The notes under the pieces are model-generated. The model was not told where the DNA came from and searched no databases. It worked only from the letters and a program-made list of their open reading frames with translations. Below, one piece after another: positions 54,888-63,092 of a stretch of 64,000 nt of DNA. Every line of letters starts with the position of its first letter. Within the stretch, counting starts at the first letter, position 1. A program made the position numbers and the translations under genes. The DNA comes from CAWUIO01 sp963922455 (GTDB lineage: Bacteria > Bacteroidota > Bacteroidia > Cytophagales > Microscillaceae): assembly GCA_963922455.1 (NCBI GenBank), contig CAWUIO010000003.1, positions 1-64,000 of the forward strand, given 5' to 3'.

Positions 54888-57665
54888 CTAATTGCTGCCA
54901 TTGCTCAGATTCTTAATATCTGGAAAAATGGCAATAATTTTAGACATCTTACTTCCCTTGGGGCATACAGGATAGTAACGTCCTTTCATCTTACTGGACC
55001 TTTTCGTTTTTCCTTTTGGCAAAAAGGCGGCATCTACCACTTCATTTTTATTCAATTTGTCCCAAAAGCTAGCATATTCTGGGCTATTGAGAATTTCTTC
55101 AGGAATTAGTTCTTGGTAATCGAGCCCATCCAGTTCTTTATCGATCCACTGCATTTGGTTTTGGAAAGGCTCATTGGCCCGGATAATTTTTCCTTCGGGG
55201 TTTATTTCTAGGACTCCGATATAGGGCTCAAGAATGGCAAATTTTTCTTCCAGTTCCGAAATGGTATCGGTCAATTCGGTTTTGGTTTTTTCTAAGGCCA
55301 TCAGGTAATCCCGGATTTGCTCTTCTTGGTTGATCTCATTACTGATGTCACTGGCCAACTGCATGACCTTGATCAAGTTACCTTGAGCATCACACATAGG
55401 GTAATAGCTACCCCGGAGCCAGACAATCTCATCCTTCGAATTGACAAACTCAAACTCTTCCTCTACAAATTCCTGCTTGCGAAGACGTTTTTTAAGGTTG
55501 GCATACGAATCAGATTCGGCAAACTTATGTTCGAGCAAAATTGTGTGGGGCTGGCCAATTAATTGTTCGCGCTGGTAATCGAGTATTTTGAGAAATTTAT
55601 CATTGACAAACAAAATTTTACCCTCCCCATCGTACTCCAGCATTGCTGTGGAAGCATTGATGGCATTCATTCTTTGCTCTAGCTCATTGGCCTTTTCATT
55701 GAGTTCCTCCTGTAAATCTCGCATCAAGTCTAGATTCTTTTTCAGAATTTCTTCTTTTTCTTGCATCAATTGCAAGTTCTCGATGATTTTCTGGTCTTGT
55801 TGCTTTTCTATGGTGGTATCATAGGCCAGCACGCGGATCTTTTGGTTTTTGCCATGCCCCAAGCTGTAGTAATGGGCTTTAATCCAAAAGGAGTTGTTTT
55901 CTTTCCCTACACATTCGTATTCTGACTCCACAAACTCATTTTTCTGAATACGGTTCCATATATTTTGGTACTCTCGGGATTGGATAAAACGCTCCGACAG
56001 AAAAATACTGTGGTGCATGCCAATTAATTCATCCTGGGTATATTGTGATATTTCGAGGAAGTTGTCATTCACATTGAGAATATCGCCAGCGGGGGTCATT
56101 TCCATCACCAGCATGGAGCGGTCAATGGCATTAAACTGGCTCATGAATTCCTGGGCCTTTTCTTCGGCTACCTGTTTCGTCTTTTCTAACTCCTTGGCAT
56201 AGCCTTGCAGTTTGGAAGTCATCTCCTGAGACTGGGATAAGAGTTTTTGCGTACGCAAAATACCTCGGATACTTTGCAGCATAGAGGCGATATTTTTCCC
56301 CAAGCGCTCAAGAAACTCTCGATGCAAGTCTGGCAGCTCATCTAGTACCGCAATTTCTAAGACTCCCTGAATTTCTTCGTTATACAATAAGGGTAAAATC
56401 ACGAGGCTCTTGCTTTTCACCTTGGTAAGGGCCGACTCAATTACAGGGCCGTCACTGGGCAAATCACTGATATATACCGGTTTGCGGGTTTTAATTATTT
56501 GCCCTAGAATACCTTCTCCTATTTTAAATTGAGGTTTTTTGACGGTTTGAGGAGTGCAGGCATAGCCTCCATACATTTGTAAGAGCAGCTCTTCGTCGTT
56601 GTAAATATAAAATGCTCCCTGGGTAGCTTTTAATAACTCGGCCAGGTTGAGCATAATAATATCGGTAAATTCTTCTAAGCTCTTATCGTAATTGAGCCGC
56701 ATAATGTCGTCAAAACGGGTAAGGTTAGACTCCAGCCATTGCGAGCTTTCCATGGTCTTTTGGCGCTCTCTCAGCTCCTGCCCCACTTGCTCCATCTGCT
56801 CGTGGTTTTCTATCAGTTTTTGCTTTTGGTTGGCCATTTCGTCTTGGGTGGCTTGCAGCTCTTCCATATTTTGGCGCAATTCTTCTTCATTGGCTTGGGA
56901 GGCCTCTAGAGCTTCTTGCAACTCCTGGGTTTTGATTCTTACATTTTCTTCCAGTTTTTCATTAGACTGTTCTATCTGCAACTGTTTGGTAAGAATGGCT
57001 TGTTTGGTGTAGACTTCCTCGATGGTTTGCCGCTTTAAAAAGTGTGCCCACAAGCCTGAAAGTGCTACTTGTAGAGAAGAGATCCCGATATAAAACCCTA
57101 AAGATAAGGGAGTAATGGCCACTAAATTAGTAATCAATTCGCGGTAGCCACTGCTAATAATTTGATACGAATCGATATATTGATCCAGAAAGGCAAAGGC
57201 AAATATCTGCCCAAAGAGCAAAAAAGCGCTAGGCCAGAGCGCCCGCCAGTCTTGATACACAATCAAGATGGTAAAATTGGTAAAAAAGAAAAAGCGCACT
57301 TCCGGGATACCCCCTAGTTGATGGATGTATAAAATCACAAAAGCTTGTAAGGCAACTCCCGAAAGAGAACGGGTAAAAAAACTACGCGGGCTAAAAATAA
57401 CTGCCCCGTAAAAAATGGCAGAAATCACCATCCCTACCGTAAGGGCAATGCTCCAAGTATTAGAAAAAACGGCAAACAAAAGCCCCAATAGGAAGTGAAT
57501 GGCCACAAAACCCATCATTACCCTGTCCCCTCTTTGGTATACATCCCGGAGGGCATCTTCTATCAGAGCTTCCGAAAGGGTTTCTTCGGCGTCTTTATCA
57601 AACTTACTGTATAAAGTCTTGGTAACGTTGAGCCGATTGAGAATATCATTGGTGCTAGAGAGCAT
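54888..57665 (-). CDS. Membrane sensor with coiled coil, GAF and three PAS domains, no output domain
   Basis: A 925-residue protein. About five or six membrane helices occupy residues 48-205. A long coiled coil (about 215-320) leads to a GAF domain (about 330-470, with GEGILGQIIKTRKPVYISDL), then PAS domains at about 515-625, 670-785 and 815-915. There is no histidine kinase, GGDEF, phosphatase or other catalytic domain. It lies 59 nt upstream of the phosphatase gene in the same direction, so it may relay its signal to that protein through coiled-coil contact; this is inference from position. Confidence 0.88.
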   Translation of the reverse strand: MLSSTNDILNRLNVTKTLYSKFDKDAEETLSEALIEDALRDVYQRGDRVMMGFVAIHFLLGLLFAVFSNTWSIALTVGMVISAIFYGAVIFSPRSFFTRSLSGVALQAFVILYIHQLGGIPEVRFFFFTNFTILIVYQDWRALWPSAFLLFGQIFAFAFLDQYIDSYQIISSGYRELITNLVAITPLSLGFYIGISSLQVALSGLWAHFLKRQTIEEVYTKQAILTKQLQIEQSNEKLEENVRIKTQELQEALEASQANEEELRQNMEELQATQDEMANQKQKLIENHEQMEQVGQELRERQKTMESSQWLESNLTRFDDIMRLNYDKSLEEFTDIIMLNLAELLKATQGAFYIYNDEELLLQMYGGYACTPQTVKKPQFKIGEGILGQIIKTRKPVYISDLPSDGPVIESALTKVKSKSLVILPLLYNEEIQGVLEIAVLDELPDLHREFLERLGKNIASMLQSIRGILRTQKLLSQSQEMTSKLQGYAKELEKTKQVAEEKAQEFMSQFNAIDRSMLVMEMTPAGDILNVNDNFLEISQYTQDELIGMHHSIFLSERFIQSREYQNIWNRIQKNEFVESEYECVGKENNSFWIKAHYYSLGHGKNQKIRVLAYDTTIEKQQDQKIIENLQLMQEKEEILKKNLDLMRDLQEELNEKANELEQRMNAINASTAMLEYDGEGKILFVNDKFLKILDYQREQLIGQPHTILLEHKFAESDSYANLKKRLRKQEFVEEEFEFVNSKDEIVWLRGSYYPMCDAQGNLIKVMQLASDISNEINQEEQIRDYLMALEKTKTELTDTISELEEKFAILEPYIGVLEINPEGKIIRANEPFQNQMQWIDKELDGLDYQELIPEEILNSPEYASFWDKLNKNEVVDAAFLPKGKTKRSSKMKGRYYPVCPKGSKMSKIIAIFPDIKNLSNGSN

Positions 57666-57693
57666 GAATGGTCTCGATTTTAATGGAAGAATT

Positions 57694-57726
57694 TAAATTT
57701 AGCCAAATATTTTGAGTTAAGTCAAA
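57694..57726 (-). promoter_or_regulatory. Possible promoter of the PAS/GAF sensor gene
   Basis: On the minus strand TTTG (57723-57726), a 21-nt spacer and TAAATTTA (57694-57701), one mismatch from TAnnTTTG. It lies 29 nt upstream of the start codon at 57665. Confidence 0.4.
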
Positions 57727-57965
57727 CTTAATTAGCCAATTATATCCGTAGTATCTATGGAACCACGCCGAAATAACTCGGAATTTAAGAGAAGAAATTA
57801 TGGGGATGTTGCCAGGTTTGTACGCGTGTCCTGCCCCCTACATCTCTAGAGAGCAAAATAAGGCAGGTTTGGTAAGTCTACATACGTATCTGTGGCAAGA
57901 TGTGTTTACTTTACTCCGGTTTTTCGCGTGGGTATTTTTGCTATGAGGTAGAAAGGAAGACTTTT

Positions 57966-58095
57966 GGGGCTTGCCCGCTTGAGATAGGGCTTTCCTTATA
58001 GGCCGAAAGTAGTGAGGCGGGCCGGGCTTTCGCTACTCGCTGCCTTTCCCCGCCAGGCCTACACGAGCTCAGACAGGCCGCTCTATCCCTAAGCC
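57966..58095 (-). repeat. Dispersed structured repeat, copy K
   Basis: Read on the minus strand. Head GGCTTAGGGATAGAG, tail CAAGCCCC. The P4 stem is GCCCGC with GCGGGC (6 bp, the shortest) and a 38-nt loop. The core is GAGTAGCGAAAGCCC. A pyrimidine tract precedes the head. It faces copy L head-to-head; the 541 bp between them hold the MITE-like sequence. The tail is about 300 bp upstream of the sensor gene at 54888-57665. Confidence 0.9.
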
Positions 58096-58297
58096 ACTCG
58101 AGAAGAGAGAGTAGAGATGTGAGAAAAGAGATAAGAGCCAGGATGCTAGGTGAGATTTGGAAGCAGGAGGTGGATTTGTATGGATGGGCTTAAAGTTTCC
58201 TACATGTCATCCTGGAGGGCATCGGTTTAGGGGTACTAGGTACTCTAACTTGTTGGCGAAGCTTTACTAAAACAAGAAGCAAGGGGAAGAAATAATA

Positions 58298-58460
58298 AGA
58301 AACTGTTTAAATTTAATTGCGTTGGGCTGCAAAGAGCCATTTCGGGAACCTGATTTCATCAAATTCCTCGCCCATAGCGCTGCTATGCGCTCATTGTTTA
58401 TTTCATCAGAACCCCAAACTGGCCCTTTTCGCCGACAAAAAATAAACACAAACAGTTTCT
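58298..58460. mobile_element. 163-bp MITE-like element with 11-bp terminal inverted repeats
   Basis: AGAAACTGTTT (58298-58308) and AAACAGTTTCT (58450-58460) are perfect inverted repeats. The interior includes a CATAGC/GCTATG hairpin and no transposase; the only internal open frame is short and unlike any enzyme. No clear target-site duplication is visible. This is the form of a miniature inverted-repeat element or an internally deleted insertion sequence. It lies between repeat copies K and L. Confidence 0.65.
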
Positions 58461-58636
58461 AAAAGTTTTATCATGTAGGCCGTGGGGAGAAACCTATAGG
58501 TATGTGGGATGTGGTGTCTCATGTACATGAAACATCTATTCACGCAAAAGCTGACAATCCAAATAATTCCCCTCGAAATACCCAGGAACCTACCTCCCAA
58601 AATCTCTCATCTCTACTCATCACTCTCTTCTCAAAT

Positions 58637-58766
58637 GGCTTAGGGATGGAGCGGCCTGTTTGAGCCCGAAAGGGCCTCGCGGGGGGCAGGCGAGTAGCGA
58701 GAGCCCGACCCGCGCCAGTAGAAATTTACATTTAGGCACAATTTTCCTTGAGCGCGGGGAAGCCCC
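58637..58766 (+). repeat. Dispersed structured repeat, copy L
   Basis: Head GGCTTAGGGATGGAG, tail GAAGCCCC. The P4 stem is CCCGCGC with GCGCGGG (7 bp) and a 36-nt loop. The inner stem is GCCT with AGGC, and the core is GAGTAGCGAGAGCCC (GAGA tetraloop). A pyrimidine tract, similar to that before copy K, precedes the head. The tail is 6 nt from the stop codon of the DUF547 gene. Confidence 0.9.
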
Positions 58767-58772
58767 ATGTAT

Positions 58773-59582
58773 TTATTCTTCACTTCCCTTGGAGCTGGAC
58801 TTATTGGGCTCAAATGTGGCCAGCTTTAAAGTCCAATCGTAGTCTAAAAACTCTACAGAAGGTTTGGAGTCTTCTGGGATAATTTCATAATTTTTTAAAA
58901 TCTTACGGATTCCCTTTTTCCCTTTAAAATCCCCTCGAAACCAACTCATTAAACGGGTTACCCGTACTTTATCTTCCTCACTTTGCCATTCGGTGGTATT
59001 TTTGATGTAGGTCTGGGCGGCATTTTCCATCTGCTGCTCCACGGTAGCTAACTCCAGAATTTGCACTGCCGGACAAGCAGCGGCTCCGCAGTTTAAGACA
59101 AAATGGATCCGATTGTCGAGCTTATCTACACAGAACGCTTTTTTGTATTTGGAAAAAACCGGCTTAGAAATGTAGCCCAAAGACGCCTTAATTTTGAACC
59201 TCCTCAAAAACCCGTGCTCTATCAAGTCCAAGCTCATATCATAACCGGCAATTTTGAAAAATTTTAGTTTAAAAAAAGCACCTTTGTCTTCAAACAGTGT
59301 CGGCTCTTTACTAAGCTTGATTTGGACCATGGCATTGTAAACATTAATCCAGAAGGCCTTTTTTTGCTGGTCATTGCTAAGCTGGGCCATAAGCGCTGAA
59401 GGTTCGGCTTGGGCCAGCTCTTCCAAAATACCGTCAGGCGATTGATTTTGCCGTACCGCCTCCAAAAGAGCGACGGACTTGCTTATATAATCGGGGCTTG
59501 TATTTTGGCCAAGAAGCGGGTGGCTGAGAAGCCCTAGCATAAGCATTAAAATAAACTGAGCAGAAAAATTAATTTGATTCAT
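58773..59582 (-). CDS. DUF547 protein, secreted
   Basis: A 269-residue exported protein with a signal peptide (about 1-25, ending LLGQ). Family motifs: KKAFWINVYNAMVQIKL (about 73-89), DLIEHGFLRRF, and HFVLNCGAAACPAVQIL (about 155-171), whose Cys-Gly-Ala-x-x-Cys core suggests a papain-like fold, though activity in DUF547 proteins is unproven. The C-terminus is Ser/Lys/Glu-rich. It is last in a set with the BNR protein and GNAT genes (88 nt after the GNAT gene). Repeat copy L follows its stop codon by 6 nt. Confidence 0.88.
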   Translation of the reverse strand: MNQINFSAQFILMLMLGLLSHPLLGQNTSPDYISKSVALLEAVRQNQSPDGILEELAQAEPSALMAQLSNDQQKKAFWINVYNAMVQIKLSKEPTLFEDKGAFFKLKFFKIAGYDMSLDLIEHGFLRRFKIKASLGYISKPVFSKYKKAFCVDKLDNRIHFVLNCGAAACPAVQILELATVEQQMENAAQTYIKNTTEWQSEEDKVRVTRLMSWFRGDFKGKKGIRKILKNYEIIPEDSKPSVEFLDYDWTLKLATFEPNKSSSKGSEE

Positions 59583-59670
59583 AAGGAGATTTGTGGTTAC
59601 ATCCTATGCATAATAACTGAATTTGCCCTCCCTAGTTGCTATATCACTTGCCTAATCAAAGCTTTGTCGC

Positions 59671-60183
59671 CTAAGGGACAGGCTTTACCTCTTCCTCAAA
59701 ATCTTTATACATATACACCTGACAAGCAAAATGCCCCGTATGGCCCATGGCTTGACTCATGGTGCGGAAACCCGACTTTTTGTAAAGATGTTGGGCACTT
59801 TTCATAGTGGGCATCGTTTCTAGGTAACACCCCTTATATTTTTGTGCTTGGGCAAAAGCCAAACATTTTCCCATGAGGACCGCTCCTATGCCGCGCCCCC
59901 TTGCCTGGGGAGCTAAAAACATGCGTTGTAGCTCACAAACCGCTTCATTTGTACCATCAAGTTGACGAATTCCGGCCCCTCCCAGGATCTTGCCCGATTC
60001 ATAGGCCACCCAGTACTTGGCTCCGGGCACTTGATACTGTTCATACATCCTATCCAAGACCGGGTCGGAATAGATAGTCCCTTCTTTTTGGTCGGCCCCA
60101 AACTCCTGCATGACCGAACGAATAAGTTCCGCGAGCCCCTGGTTATCGTCGGCCCGGATAGGCCTAATTTCGTAATTACTCAT
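59671..60183 (-). CDS. GNAT-family N-acetyltransferase
   Basis: A 170-residue acetyltransferase. The acetyl-CoA-binding motif A is MFLAPQARGRGIGAVLMGKCLAFA (split over about 88-111; Q/RxxGxG/A present). Strand-4 residues CELQRMF and the C-terminal LYKKSGFRT complete the fold. The substrate cannot be inferred. It starts 13 nt after the BNR protein stop codon, so it is co-transcribed with it. Confidence 0.9.
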   Translation of the reverse strand: MSNYEIRPIRADDNQGLAELIRSVMQEFGADQKEGTIYSDPVLDRMYEQYQVPGAKYWVAYESGKILGGAGIRQLDGTNEAVCELQRMFLAPQARGRGIGAVLMGKCLAFAQAQKYKGCYLETMPTMKSAQHLYKKSGFRTMSQAMGHTGHFACQVYMYKDFEEEVKPVP

Positions 60184-60196
60184 AAGGTTTACCGCT

Positions 60197-63034
60197 TTAT
60201 TTGGCCTGGTAGATTGTAAAAGGCCGAAGGTCTTCTCCTTGATCGCCAGAAAATCGTATTTTATAATCTCCTACGGCAAGGTAGCTACCGTCCTTGCCTT
60301 TAAGGTCCCAGGTCCAACGATGAAAACCAGGTTTGGACACTCCCTCCATGCGACGCAGCACTTTACCTTGTGCGTTCAAAATCTCTAAGCGTGGGCTTTT
60401 TTTCTGGGAGGGAGGGGTGTAGTACACTATTTCTACTTCTGGGGTATTGGCTTGTGTATAGGTAAAACTCGACTCACCCCATGATTTGGAGTGGCGTAGT
60501 TTTTCGGGAGCAAACACATACAGGCCCGAAGGATTTTTCTTTTGGGCAATTGCTTGGATTGGCTTTACATCCAAGGCGTACATACTTCGGCCGTGGGTGG
60601 CAAGCACGAGTTCCAAATCCCGAGGGTGGACAATCAAGTCATAGGTAGGCACATTAGGAAAATCTCCCGTGAGCACGATCCAATCTTGGGCCTCAGGCAT
60701 GCGTACATACGCTCCCTCATCCGTACCGAGGTATAGTAAGCCTGGTACTTTGGGGTCTTCTATGACGACGTTGACCGCTTCATTTGGCAGGTTAGCTTTT
60801 ATGGAAGTCCAAGTTTTTCCGTAATCTTCACTTTTGAAAACAAAGGCATCTACTTCATCGTAGCGGTAGCCATTAAGGCTTACGTATACGGTTCCCTCCT
60901 TGAGAGAGGAAGGAAAAATACTCGATACCCAACGATTGGCGGGTAGCCCCCGGCTGATATCCTGCCAAGTCACCCCCCCATCCGGACTGGTAAACACTTT
61001 ACCGTCGTCGGTACCCGCATAGAGCAAGCCAAAGCGAAGTTTGGATTCTTGTAAGGTGCTTATGGTAGAGAAAGGAACGTTTTTGCTAGAATAGTTCAAG
61101 CTCAAATCTGGACTGATGCTTTGCCAAGAATCGCCCCGGTCTAAGCTACGGTATACTTTTTGGGCCCCGATATACAAAATATCGGGGTTGTGGGCGCTCA
61201 TGATCAAAGGCGTACGCCAATTGTATCTTAGGGGAGGCTCCCCAATATCGTGGCGAGGGGTAATTCGCTTTCGTTTTCTACGTTTAAGATCAAGGCGAAA
61301 ATAGTTACCAAACTGAAAGCCGGTGTAGATCAAATCTGGGTTGTCGGGATGAGCGGCCACATACATGCCATCTCCACCAAAGACGCGCTCCCATTTTTTT
61401 CCCTCTCCTGGAACACTTTGGGAAGAACCTCTAAACACGCCATTATCTTGCAAGCCCCCATACACAAAGTAGGGTTTTTGGTAATCAACATTGACCGTAT
61501 AAAATTGGCCCACCGAGACATTGTTTAAGTGCCAATAATTTTCCCCAAAATCATAACTAACGTATACTCCCCCATCATTACCCAATAAATTCCTTTGGGG
61601 GTTTTGCGGATCTATCCACATGGCATGATGATCAGAATGCACGTTTTGTTCGGCAATTTCCTGATAGGTTTTCCCTCCATCATCTGAGCGAATCAGGCGA
61701 ACCCCAAAAATATAAATGCGATCGGCATCGCTGGGATCTACCCTTACCTGACCAAAGTAGTAACCATAGGTATAGAAGATACCTTCTAAGTCTCCCGTAT
61801 TCACTTTTTTCCAAGACTGTCCCCCATCATTGCTTCGATAAACTTCGGGGCCTCGTATTTTGGTGGAAAACAGGGCATCATTTGCATCGTTAAAGTAGCG
61901 GGCAATTGCCTCGGGGCGGTACTTGCCTGCTTTAACTTCTTCTTTTACGAGGCTGGCCCGATATTTTGAAGGGAAGTTTTTATCTCTGAGAAAGCTGTCT
62001 AGTCTCTGATTGCTGAGGGCCAGTAAATCGGCTTGGCTCATTTCCAGAAAGTTGGCAAAATCCAGACTGGGTTTATTTTCTTCCCGCTTTTTTTCCTCCT
62101 TGATTTCTTCTTGATTGTCTAGGACCAAGTACAAAACTTGGGGATTGCTCTGACAAATGTCTAGCCCGATCCGCCCCATATGCTGGGCCTGGGGCAGGCC
62201 GTTTTGTAGCTTTTTCCAGGATTCTCCTCCATCGGAAGAATAATACAGTCCAGACCCAGGACCATTTTCCTTAAAGCTCCAGGCGGCCCGACTTTTTTCC
62301 CAAGCCGCGGCCCAGAGCTCATCGGGGTTTTGAGGATTGACGATCAAATCTACGATTCCGGTACTATCGTTGATAAATAAGGTTTTCTCCCAGGTTTGCC
62401 CCCCATCTTGGGTTTTGTAAACTCCCCGGTCTGAATTGCTAGAATACAGGGCCCCTAGGCTGCCTACCCAGGCAACTTGAGGGTTCTGGGGATGGAGGGC
62501 GATACGGCCAATATGCTGGGTATTTTCCAAGCCCATATGCTGCCAGTTTTTCCCACCATCTGAACTTTTATAGACGCCAAACCCCGCGTAACTTGAACGA
62601 CTGCTATTGTTTTCTCCGGTTCCTACCCAAATCACTTGATCATTTTGAGGGTGAACGGCCATATCTCCTATGGTCATGCGCTCTTGTTCATCAAAAATGG
62701 GTTCAAAGCTCATCCCTTGGGTCTCTGTCTTAAACACTCCTCCTGAGGCATAGGCTACATAGTATACATTCGGGTTTTTAGAACTAGACTCAATATCAAC
62801 TACCCGGCCTCCCATCACTTGAGGGCCAATACCCCGAACGGGGTAATTTTGTAAAATGGATTGGCTCTTTAATAGCTTTTTTTTCTGGGCAGCGTCTCGG
62901 ATGGCTTCCAAACTACTGGGATCCACTTGAGTTTTAGGAATCTTCTTTTGCCCCAAAACAGGTGAAATATAGAGGCATAAGCCCAAGGCAAGTAAGATAA
63001 GCTTACGATGGGTGTAAACAAATGGTGAGAACAT
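60197..63034 (-). CDS. BNR/Asp-box propeller protein (VPS10/sialidase-like), secreted
   Basis: A 945-residue exported protein from MFSPFVYTHRKLILL, chosen because this start gives a proper signal peptide (ending VLGQ); an in-frame ATG 29 codons upstream lies inside the terminator hairpin of the preceding gene. At least eight Asp-box motifs (S-x-D-G-G-x-x-W, e.g. SSDGGKNW, SPDGGVTW, KSEDYGKTW) form a double beta-propeller. The C-terminus (about 860-940) has the FlgD-like Ig fold with GFHRWTWDLKGKDG. Hydrolase activity is not certain, since most such proteins lack the sialidase catalytic triad. It heads a set with GNAT and DUF547. Confidence 0.88.
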   Translation of the reverse strand: MFSPFVYTHRKLILLALGLCLYISPVLGQKKIPKTQVDPSSLEAIRDAAQKKKLLKSQSILQNYPVRGIGPQVMGGRVVDIESSSKNPNVYYVAYASGGVFKTETQGMSFEPIFDEQERMTIGDMAVHPQNDQVIWVGTGENNSSRSSYAGFGVYKSSDGGKNWQHMGLENTQHIGRIALHPQNPQVAWVGSLGALYSSNSDRGVYKTQDGGQTWEKTLFINDSTGIVDLIVNPQNPDELWAAAWEKSRAAWSFKENGPGSGLYYSSDGGESWKKLQNGLPQAQHMGRIGLDICQSNPQVLYLVLDNQEEIKEEKKREENKPSLDFANFLEMSQADLLALSNQRLDSFLRDKNFPSKYRASLVKEEVKAGKYRPEAIARYFNDANDALFSTKIRGPEVYRSNDGGQSWKKVNTGDLEGIFYTYGYYFGQVRVDPSDADRIYIFGVRLIRSDDGGKTYQEIAEQNVHSDHHAMWIDPQNPQRNLLGNDGGVYVSYDFGENYWHLNNVSVGQFYTVNVDYQKPYFVYGGLQDNGVFRGSSQSVPGEGKKWERVFGGDGMYVAAHPDNPDLIYTGFQFGNYFRLDLKRRKRKRITPRHDIGEPPLRYNWRTPLIMSAHNPDILYIGAQKVYRSLDRGDSWQSISPDLSLNYSSKNVPFSTISTLQESKLRFGLLYAGTDDGKVFTSPDGGVTWQDISRGLPANRWVSSIFPSSLKEGTVYVSLNGYRYDEVDAFVFKSEDYGKTWTSIKANLPNEAVNVVIEDPKVPGLLYLGTDEGAYVRMPEAQDWIVLTGDFPNVPTYDLIVHPRDLELVLATHGRSMYALDVKPIQAIAQKKNPSGLYVFAPEKLRHSKSWGESSFTYTQANTPEVEIVYYTPPSQKKSPRLEILNAQGKVLRRMEGVSKPGFHRWTWDLKGKDGSYLAVGDYKIRFSGDQGEDLRPFTIYQAK

Positions 63035-63092
63035 GGGTATTCTGATAAATTGGTAGGGAATCAATAAAGGGGCGAACTTGGGAAACGTCAAC

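Noticed and set aside
58267..58449. 60-codon minus-strand open frame inside the MITE-like element
   Set aside because: It spans the inverted-repeat element, has no transposase signature and is too short to be an enzyme.
107..58766. The 12 repeats as a CRISPR array or tRNA-like genes
   Set aside because: Copies are about 130 bp, dispersed over 58 kb in both orientations and without regular spacers or cas genes; none folds as a cloverleaf with tRNA consensus bases.
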